Positions 1 to 5,409 of a stretch of DNA of 5,409 bases are shown here, in pieces. Source of the stretch: Acidobacteriota bacterium (GTDB lineage Bacteria; Acidobacteriota; Blastocatellia; Pyrinomonadales; Pyrinomonadaceae). Both the position numbers and the translations under genes were made by a program. The stretch covers positions 1 through 5,409 of the forward strand of contig JADYZI010000485.1 of NCBI GenBank assembly GCA_020853255.1, written 5' to 3'. Within the stretch, counting starts at the first letter, position 1. Each line of letters opens with the position of its first letter. The notes beneath the pieces are model-generated. The model worked only from the letters and a program-made list of their open reading frames with translations, had not been told where the DNA came from and searched no databases.

Positions 1-1271
1 CAGATTCCAGCATGGGCGCGGAAATGAGCGGCCAGCTTTTTGTAAATCCAAGGCCCTTGTTCATCACGGCCGGTGTCCTCTTTTTTCTCGGCGCCCTTCC
101 GGGAATGCCCCATTTTGCGTTCATCACGTTGTCGCTTGCAACTGCGGGTATCGGCTATCTTTCGTGGAAACGGGCCGGTTCTTTGGCCCAGCAAAAGGCC
201 CTTGAAAAGGTCGCGGAAGAAAATGCCGAATCTGCCCGCCAACCTGAGCGAATGGAAAGCCTTCTTAAGATCGATGCACTTGCACTCGAGGTCGGATACG
301 GATTGGTCGGACTGGTCAGCAGCGGCGATTCGTTTCTAAATCGTATCCGCGAGATACGCCGTCAAGCGGCCATAGAACTCGGCATAATTGTGCCGTCAGT
401 CCACGTTACCGATAACCTTCAGCTCCCGCCCCGAGAGTACGCTATTTTATTGAAAGGAGAGAAGATAGCATCGGGTGAGATACACCCGGACGGCTATCTT
501 GCGATCGATCCGGGCGTGGTTCGCGAAAAGATCGCCGGTGTCGAAACGATCGATCCCGCTTTCGGGATGCCTGCTGTATGGATACGCCGAACCGAGGACC
601 GCGACAGGGCCCTCACGTCCGGCTACACGGTGGTCGACCCGACAACGGTCGTCTGCACTCACCTCTCCGAAATAATCAAGAACAATGCACATGAGCTTCT
701 CGGCCGCCAGGAGGCGCGAACGCTTCTTGACGCCCTCGCCGAAAGCCATCCAAAGACCGTGGAAGAAGCGACGCCAAAGGTGCTATCGCTCGGCGAGATC
801 CAGCGCGTTCTGCAAAATCTTCTCCGCGAGCGTGTCCCGATCCGCGATCTTGCGACCATCCTCGAATCAATAACGGATGTCGGCGTGGTGACGCGTGATG
901 TCAATGCCTTGACAGAAGCTGCCCGAGTTTCGCTTGCCCGGACGATCTCCGGCGGGCTTGCGAACGAGAATGACGAACTTGCTGTTCTGACCCTTGACCC
1001 AAGGCTCGAATCGCAGCTTGCGGAACGCCTCGGATTGCTCGGAGGAGCTTCACAGCAGGTGATCGAGCCTGAATTCGGCCGCCAGCTCCTTGAAAAGATC
1101 GAGACCGCGTGCCGTGCGGCTGTAATGTCGCGGCCGATCGTTCTGTGTTCGGCGATGGTGCGTCCGCACCTTAGAAAACTTACGGAACGGTTCTTGCCTG
1201 AACTGGTCGTGATGGCCCATGGCGAGGTCGCCTCGAACGTGCGGCTCGTCTCGATGGGAACGGTCAACTGA
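1..1271 (+). CDS. flhA: Flagellar biosynthesis protein FlhA, C-terminal part (5' end outside window)
   Basis: FlhA is the large inner-membrane subunit of the flagellar type III export gate. Its cytoplasmic domain docks chaperone-substrate complexes. The reading frame is open from the first complete codon (base 3). The ATG at base 12 is internal, since the family is about 690 residues and only about 422 are visible, so roughly the first 270 (most of the membrane domain) are missing. Counting from the base-12 Met, residues 16-29 and 35-50 form the last two hydrophobic segments, separated by the typical LPGMP turn. A charged linker (about 52-85) leads into the cytoplasmic domain. Family hallmarks there include DNLQLPPREYAILLKGE, FGMPAVWI, and DPTTVVCTHLSEIIKNNAHE followed by LLGRQEA, then the RERVPIRDL stretch. 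The stop codon is 25 bases before flhF. No frameshift or missing block is visible. Identity is very secure. Confidence 0.97.
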   Translation, partial: DSSMGAEMSGQLFVNPRPLFITAGVLFFLGALPGMPHFAFITLSLATAGIGYLSWKRAGSLAQQKALEKVAEENAESARQPERMESLLKIDALALEVGYGLVGLVSSGDSFLNRIREIRRQAAIELGIIVPSVHVTDNLQLPPREYAILLKGEKIASGEIHPDGYLAIDPGVVREKIAGVETIDPAFGMPAVWIRRTEDRDRALTSGYTVVDPTTVVCTHLSEIIKNNAHELLGRQEARTLLDALAESHPKTVEEATPKVLSLGEIQRVLQNLLRERVPIRDLATILESITDVGVVTRDVNALTEAARVSLARTISGGLANENDELAVLTLDPRLESQLAERLGLLGGASQQVIEPEFGRQLLEKIETACRAAVMSRPIVLCSAMVRPHLRKLTERFLPELVVMAHGEVASNVRLVSMGTVN

Positions 1272-1296
1272 CGGTCCGCCTCTTCATACCCCTTCT

Positions 1297-2712
1297 ATGA
1301 TGAATATTCGTAAATATCGTGCCGAAACTACACGCGAAGCCCTCGAGCTTATCAAACGCGACCTTGGCGAAGACGCTTATGTACTTGAGACAAAGCGCGT
1401 TCGGACGGGCGGTTTCCTTGGCCTTCGCTCTCGAGCCGAGGTCGAGGTCAGCGCCGCGACGAGTGAAGCCCTCGTCGGAGGCGGCGACGAGTACCTGGCA
1501 ACGCCGGCAAATTCTGAAAAGTTGGTGGATCTGAAAGATGAGGCTGCCGCTGCCCCAAATTTTTCCGCTTACATACCGCCCGCCAAAGATCGCAGTTTGA
1601 TGTCCGCCCTTGCAACTCGTGCCGCGAGTTCCGCCGATTTTGAAGAAAAGGCTGCGATCCTCGGCCCGGATATGGCCCGGCCGATCACCGAAACCATTGA
1701 ATTAAATCCTGACGCACCGCGATTCGTGTTCCCGGCAGCAACAAAGCAAACGGCCGCAGTTGAAAAACCGGCGGCGACACCCTCGAGCGTAGAGGGCCGA
1801 TCTGCCCCGATTTCAGAGCGGGACATTGAATTGCTTCGGGCGGAAATGCGTGAAGTAAAATTCTCGCTCGGAGCATTGGCGGGGCTTCAGCACGGAGTTC
1901 GCCGCGGTGAGGCTATCGATCTCGGGATCTTCGGAATGAGCGTTGAGCCCGAAATGCAGAACATTTTCAATGAGCTTATCGCCGTCGGAATTCCCGCCGA
2001 ACTCGCTCAGCGATTCGCGATCGAACTTGAGAGCACGAGTGAGGCAGGCTCGGCACGGAAGGCGCTGATGAACTCGCTTCCGGCCTCAATGGATTTTGAG
2101 CCAGAGATTCTCAAAGGCGATAACGGCGCCATTCTAGCCGTCATTGGGTCGACAGGAGTCGGCAAAACTACCACCGCCGCAAAGCTCGCCGCAAGGGCAG
2201 CCTTATACGATCATCACCGTGTTGAATTGGTAACTCTGGATACATACAGAATTGCGGCTGTCGAGCAGCTGAAGACCTATGCCGAGATAATCGGCGCCGG
2301 ATGTCATGTTGTTCGCAGCGTATTTGAACTGGATGCAACCCTGTGCCGCATGCCGACAAACGCAAAGGTCATTATCGACACGACCGGCAGAAACCCGCAC
2401 GACCTCGCCGACCAGTTCGAGTTCTCAGATTTCCTTCAGCGTCGCCCGGATATTCGCAAATGCCTTGTTGTACAGGCAACAACACATCCGCTTGATGCAG
2501 CGGCGGCGATCAAAAAATTTGAGATGTACGGAGCCGATTGCATTGCCGTAACAAAGATGGATGAAACGACAAGGCCCGGTGCCGTACTCGAAACGATCAT
2601 CGACAGCCGGCTTCCCCTTGCCTATCTTGCTGCGGGCCAGCGCGTGCCCGAAGATCTGCAGGCGGCAACGCCTGAAACGCTAACCAACCGGATCCTCGCC
2701 TTTAGGGCCTGA
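1297..2712 (+). CDS. flhF: Flagellar biosynthesis GTPase FlhF (SRP-type)
   Basis: FlhF is the third SRP-family GTPase, beside Ffh and FtsY. It acts at the membrane to set the site, and with FlhG the number, of flagella. The frame is open back to base 1219, but the family N-terminus (MNIRKYRAETTREALELIKR) begins at the tandem ATGATG, so I start at 1297 (471 residues); 1300 (470) is equally possible. Residues 1-60 match the conserved FlhF N-terminus. Residues 60-210 are a low-complexity Ala/Pro/Glu-rich linker. The N domain lies at about 215-280 and the G domain at 281-470. Visible motifs are Walker A/G1 GSTGVGKT (284-291), DTYR (315-318) followed by IAAVEQLKTYAEIIG, G3 DTTGRN (361-366) and G4 TKMDE (419-423). 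G3 has Thr where DTAGR is usual. The C-terminal GQRVPEDL is typical. Length is within the family range. flhG follows after 39 bases. Confidence 0.96.
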   Translation: MMNIRKYRAETTREALELIKRDLGEDAYVLETKRVRTGGFLGLRSRAEVEVSAATSEALVGGGDEYLATPANSEKLVDLKDEAAAAPNFSAYIPPAKDRSLMSALATRAASSADFEEKAAILGPDMARPITETIELNPDAPRFVFPAATKQTAAVEKPAATPSSVEGRSAPISERDIELLRAEMREVKFSLGALAGLQHGVRRGEAIDLGIFGMSVEPEMQNIFNELIAVGIPAELAQRFAIELESTSEAGSARKALMNSLPASMDFEPEILKGDNGAILAVIGSTGVGKTTTAAKLAARAALYDHHRVELVTLDTYRIAAVEQLKTYAEIIGAGCHVVRSVFELDATLCRMPTNAKVIIDTTGRNPHDLADQFEFSDFLQRRPDIRKCLVVQATTHPLDAAAAIKKFEMYGADCIAVTKMDETTRPGAVLETIIDSRLPLAYLAAGQRVPEDLQAATPETLTNRILAFRA

Positions 2713-2751
2713 TACCAAAATTCCTTCAGAGATCACACACTTTTTCTTCGA
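2713..2751 (+). other. Intergenic spacer flhF-flhG, the longest gap in the window
   Basis: This 39-base spacer is the longest non-coding stretch visible. It holds no purine-rich Shine-Dalgarno sequence in the 15 bases before the flhG ATG, where instead there is a pyrimidine run (CTTTTTCTTC). I see no hairpin followed by a T-run and no sigma-28-like or sigma-70-like pair of promoter boxes. It is best read as an untranslated spacer inside an operon. Confidence 0.5.
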
Positions 2752-3633
2752 ATGAACGACCAAGCCTCAACACTAAGATCGATGGCGTCAGCCAGCAAAC
2801 CGCTCGCGGTCCAACGTACCGCGCGAAACTCCAGGGCCAGCCGCTGCGTGGCAATTACAGGCGGCAAGGGAGGCGTCGGCAAATCCAACCTTGCCGTAAA
2901 TCTCTCGCTTGAACTTGGTTTGCTGGGTAACCAGGTTGCCCTCCTTGATGCGGATTTTGGCCTTGCTAACGCCGATCTGCTGTGCGGAGTCACGCCGCGC
3001 TATCATCTCGGCCACGTGATCGAGGGACTGAAAACGCTCGAAGAGATCATAGTGCCTCTGTCACCCGAGGTTGAATTGATACCCGGCGGCAGCGGCATTG
3101 AGGAACTCGCAAACTTTTCGCTTACGAATCGGCCCCAGATATTGGAGCAGATGCGCCAGATGGAAGAAGATCTTGACTACATGGTGATCGACACAGCCGC
3201 CGGCATTTCCGATGCGGTCTCAGGTGTGCTCGCCGCCGCGTCCGAAGTTATCATCGTGGTCACACCGGAGCCGACCGCGATAATTGACGCGTACGCCACG
3301 ATCAAAGTAATGCTGCGTCGCCGGCCCGGTGCCGCCATTTCGGTGGTTGTCAACAATGCCGTCGGCGTAGGTGACGCTGAAAACGTTTTTCAATCTATCA
3401 GCACCGCATCCCGCGAATTTCTTGACCATAAGGTCGGATTTCTCGGAGTGGTCCCTTCTGACCCGAACCTTGCCGAGGCTGTACGAAGCCAGCAGCCGGT
3501 CACCCAATTTGCTCCGGAAACGCCTGCCAGCCGAGCTATCCGCCTGATAGCAAAAGACCTTCACCGCAAGGCCCGGAACGAAGCAACTCCCGCGACCGTG
3601 TATTCCTTCTGGGAACAGTTCGGCGGAAATTAA
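2752..3633 (+). CDS. flhG: MinD-type flagellar number regulator FlhG (also called FleN/YlxH)
   Basis: FlhG is a ParA/MinD-family ATPase that partners FlhF and restrains or patterns flagellum number. The 293 residues match the usual length. The N-terminus carries the DQAxxLR activator motif (D3, Q4, A5, L8, R9), which in characterised FlhG proteins stimulates FlhF GTPase activity. This motif fixes the start at this ATG. A deviant Walker A, GGKGGVGKSN, spans 37-46 with signature Lys39 and Lys44. LLDADFGLANAD (64-75) is the switch I region, and VIDTAAGIS (145-153) is the Walker B/switch II region with D147. TPEPTAIIDAYATIK (171-185) is strongly FlhG-like and distinguishes it from MinD. I could not confidently identify an amphipathic membrane-targeting helix; residues 258-275, rich in Arg/Lys and Leu/Ile, are a candidate. 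The gene lies between flhF and fliA, its common place. A cell-division MinD is unlikely given the motif and context. Confidence 0.96.
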   Translation: MNDQASTLRSMASASKPLAVQRTARNSRASRCVAITGGKGGVGKSNLAVNLSLELGLLGNQVALLDADFGLANADLLCGVTPRYHLGHVIEGLKTLEEIIVPLSPEVELIPGGSGIEELANFSLTNRPQILEQMRQMEEDLDYMVIDTAAGISDAVSGVLAAASEVIIVVTPEPTAIIDAYATIKVMLRRRPGAAISVVVNNAVGVGDAENVFQSISTASREFLDHKVGFLGVVPSDPNLAEAVRSQQPVTQFAPETPASRAIRLIAKDLHRKARNEATPATVYSFWEQFGGN

Positions 3634-3655
3634 ACGCCAGCCGCTCGTCTTCACG

Positions 3656-4408
3656 ATGCTCCGATACTCTTCACCACCCAAATATCACGTTCCGACCCCG
3701 TTTGCAGCCGAAGTTGATCGGGCGGCCGCACGCGAGGGCTTGATCGTGGATCACTTGCCGAAGGTCAGATACATTGCTGACCGGATCGCGGCAAAGCTTC
3801 CTTCAACGGTTGAACGGGATGATCTTTACGGCGCAGGCGTCATGGGCTTGATCGATGCGGTCGAGCGATATGACGAATCGCGAGGCGTTGCTTTCACAAC
3901 CTTTGCTGAGATGCGTGTTCGTGGTGCGATCCTCGACAACCTCCGTTCGCTCGATTGGGCATCGCGCTCGATCCGCAAACGGGCGAGAGAGATCCAAAAT
4001 GCCTACGGCCAGTTGGAACAAGAGCATGGGCGACCGGCCACCGAAGAAGAGGTTGCCGACGAAATGAAGATCTCGGTCGCCGAGCTTCGAGGCTCCCTGC
4101 AGGAGGTCCACGGCCTGCGGATAACGAACCTGGACGAATGCGATCAGGAAACCGGACTCAGCCTTAGCGAGATGATCGCCGACAGATCGATGACACAGCT
4201 TGATGCGATCGAGCGGAAGCAGCAGCGGCAGATCCTTGCCGCCGCGATCGATAAACTGCCCGAGCGTGAAAGGCAGGTGATCGCACTCTATTATGTGAAG
4301 GAATTGACAATGAAAGAGGTGGCGGAGGTGCTTGGCGTAACAGAATCGCGCGTCTCGCAGCTCAAGTCACAGGCGGCCTCGCGGCTGCGGGCTGCCCTCT
4401 CAAACTAG
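3656..4408 (+). CDS. fliA: RNA polymerase sigma factor FliA (sigma-28)
   Basis: FliA directs RNA polymerase to late (class 3) flagellar promoters, such as those for flagellin and chemotaxis genes, and is normally held inactive by FlgM until the hook is complete. The 250 residues match the family. Region 2 is at about 32-103 and includes DDLYGAGVMGLIDAVERYD (55-73) and the core-binding and -10 recognition segment FTTFAEMRVRGAILDNLRSL (80-99). The following DWASRSIRKR corresponds to the FliA-typical DWxPRSxR. Region 3 spans about 105-180. Region 4 (about 188-248) has LPERERQVIALYY and the helix-turn-helix TMKEVAEVLGVTESRVSQLK (218-237), which reads the -35 element. The RGAxLDxLRS and DWxxRS signatures separate it from sigma-B/F/G-type factors of similar size. 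The gene starts 22 bases after flhG and ends 6 bases before fliM. No FlgM gene is in the window. Confidence 0.96.
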   Translation: MLRYSSPPKYHVPTPFAAEVDRAAAREGLIVDHLPKVRYIADRIAAKLPSTVERDDLYGAGVMGLIDAVERYDESRGVAFTTFAEMRVRGAILDNLRSLDWASRSIRKRAREIQNAYGQLEQEHGRPATEEEVADEMKISVAELRGSLQEVHGLRITNLDECDQETGLSLSEMIADRSMTQLDAIERKQQRQILAAAIDKLPERERQVIALYYVKELTMKEVAEVLGVTESRVSQLKSQAASRLRAALSN

Positions 4409-4414
4409 AACACA

Positions 4415-5401
4415 ATGCCGACCGAAGAGTTACTGACAGATGAAGAAATGGCCGCCCTGCTCCCCGAGACGTCGGCTGACGAAGCTGCCGCCGAACGAAA
4501 CCGCCGCGGCCGCATTGTTCCTTACAACTTTAGGCGGCCCGACCGGCTTTCAAAAGAACACGTCCGGGCGCTGTATATGCTGCACGACCAGTTTGCCAAC
4601 AACCTGACGTCCAGCCTGCCGCTCTTTCTGCGAACTGTTTCAGAAGTGACGCTGATATCGGTCGAGCAGCAATCCTACACCGATTATGTCCGCGGCCTTT
4701 CGGACCCGACCACGATCTACACACTCTCGGTCGCTCCCATGCGCAGCGTCCTTGTGATCGAGTTCAGTTCTTCGATCGCATTTCCGATAATCGATCGGCT
4801 GCTCGGCGGCAACGGCCAAGGCCCGAACGAGGTCAGGCCGGCAACCGAGCTGGAGCTGAAGGTGCTGGAAGGATTTCTTTCGGTTGTCACCGCGGGCTAC
4901 ATTGACGTCTGGAAGCCGCACGCAAAGCTTGAGACCGAGATCGCGGGCCGCGAGACCAGGCCGCAGATGCTTCAGGTCGTCCCGCCGAATGAGGTTGTTG
5001 CGACGATCTCGTACCAGGTCCAGATCGGCGATGCAAAAGGTTCGATGAGCCTGTGCCTGCCGGTTGCCTTGCTGGAGCCTGTGGTTGACACTTTCGGCGG
5101 ATCGGCCTATCCGGCAAACGAAGGCGCTTCGCCCGAAGCGACCGCATCGCTGCTAAGAGCAGTTTCCGAGGTCCGCTTTCCGATCACCTGCCAGCTTGAC
5201 CACCTGCCCATTGCCGTAGGCGATCTTAACTCGCTTGCCGTCGGCGACGTGATACGAACGAACCACTCGGTGGACAAGACACTGAACGTATGCATCGCTG
5301 ACGCGACGAAATTTGTGGGCAAACTTGCCTCGATGGACGGCAAACTGATCGTTCAGATAACCAATGCGAACGATTCCGCCGGAACAAAAGCGGCGAACTA
5401 A
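4415..5401 (+). CDS. fliM: Flagellar motor switch protein FliM
   Basis: FliM forms the middle of the cytoplasmic C-ring. It binds FliG above and FliN below, and receives CheY-P at its N-terminal peptide to switch rotation. The 328 residues match the usual length. Residues 6-16 (LLTDEEMAALL) correspond to the LSQxEIDALL peptide, but the Asp after the hydrophobic residue is Ala13. A variable acidic/basic linker (17-34) precedes YNFRRPDRLSKE (37-48), a strong family signature. The CheC-like middle domain runs from about 48 to 225 and includes the FliG-contact loop LLGGNGQGP (129-137), so the GGxG motif is intact. The SpoA/FliN-like C-terminal domain is at about 245-316, ending with FVGKLASMDGKLIVQI. 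The GGxG loop and full middle domain exclude FliN. The start is 6 bases after the fliA stop, which suggests translational coupling. The short Ala/Asn-rich tail looks dispensable. Confidence 0.95.
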   Translation: MPTEELLTDEEMAALLPETSADEAAAERNRRGRIVPYNFRRPDRLSKEHVRALYMLHDQFANNLTSSLPLFLRTVSEVTLISVEQQSYTDYVRGLSDPTTIYTLSVAPMRSVLVIEFSSSIAFPIIDRLLGGNGQGPNEVRPATELELKVLEGFLSVVTAGYIDVWKPHAKLETEIAGRETRPQMLQVVPPNEVVATISYQVQIGDAKGSMSLCLPVALLEPVVDTFGGSAYPANEGASPEATASLLRAVSEVRFPITCQLDHLPIAVGDLNSLAVGDVIRTNHSVDKTLNVCIADATKFVGKLASMDGKLIVQITNANDSAGTKAAN

Positions 5402-5406
5402 AGGAA
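5400..5406 (+). promoter_or_regulatory. Possible Shine-Dalgarno sequence for a next gene beyond the window
   Basis: AAAGGAA overlaps the fliM stop codon and is the only good match to the anti-Shine-Dalgarno complement near any gene end here. If a gene such as fliN begins within about 10 bases after the window, this would be its ribosome-binding site. The downstream start cannot be seen, so the match could be chance. Confidence 0.3.
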
Positions 5407-5409
5407 TAG

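Noticed and set aside
659..1267. 202-codon open frame on the minus strand opposite flhA
   Set aside because: It is Arg/Ser-rich with no recognisable domain, lies wholly opposite the conserved FlhA cytoplasmic domain, and is typical of antisense frames in GC-rich coding DNA.
12..1271. ATG at base 12 as the true start of a 419-residue protein
   Set aside because: The frame is open to the window edge, and the sequence begins within the membrane part of FlhA, so this is an internal Met of a truncated gene.
1480..1830. Low-complexity Ala/Pro/Glu-rich part of flhF as a possible insertion or decayed segment
   Set aside because: FlhF proteins normally have a variable, poorly conserved linker between the N-terminal region and the NG domains; the frame is intact and base composition matches the neighbours.
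2281..2300. GCCGAGATAA resembling a sigma-28 -10 element (GCCGATAA)
   Set aside because: It lies inside the flhF G domain and encodes conserved residues (Ala-Glu-Ile-Ile after KTY). It has an extra base against the consensus, and I see no matching -35 box at the right distance.
3220..3681. 153-codon open frame on the minus strand opposite the flhG 3' half
   Set aside because: It shows no family-like motif and is fully explained by the codon pattern of flhG; it also runs across the flhG-fliA junction.

Overview
This window is a compact stretch of a bacterial flagellar gene cluster. Five genes all lie on the + strand and fill almost the whole sequence. In order they are the C-terminal part of flhA (export-gate protein, cut by the window's left edge), flhF (SRP-type GTPase), flhG (MinD-type ATPase), fliA (sigma-28) and fliM (C-ring switch protein). 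The gaps between genes are about 25, 39, 22 and 6 bases. I see no terminator or convincing internal promoter, so the layout fits a single operon that continues past both edges. There is no intergenic stretch above 40 bases, and I found no RNA genes, mobile elements, CRISPR arrays or long repeats.

The DNA is moderately GC-rich. The organism is a flagellated, diderm-type bacterium that carries the FlhF/FlhG number-and-position control pair. The block flhA-flhF-flhG-fliA is common across many flagellated phyla. fliM directly after fliA is less usual, because fliM more often sits with fliN/fliP upstream of flhB-flhA. Protein style and missing Shine-Dalgarno motifs made me think of Acidobacteriota or a related deep lineage, but this is a weak impression that a database search would have to settle.

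The genes work together as follows. FlhA receives export substrates at the type III secretion gate. FlhF and FlhG set where and how many flagella form, with FlhG stimulating FlhF GTPase activity through an N-terminal DQAxxLR motif that is present here. FliA transcribes the late flagellar genes. FliM forms the C-ring switch that receives CheY-P. FlhG is known in some species to bind FliM through its N-terminal EIDAL-type motif, which also binds CheY-P. That motif is altered here to E-M-A-A-L.

The content is mostly canonical and I do not see an undescribed system. The points most worth checking are the altered FliM N-terminal motif beside flhG, the lack of Shine-Dalgarno sequences at four successive starts, and the fliA-fliM junction.
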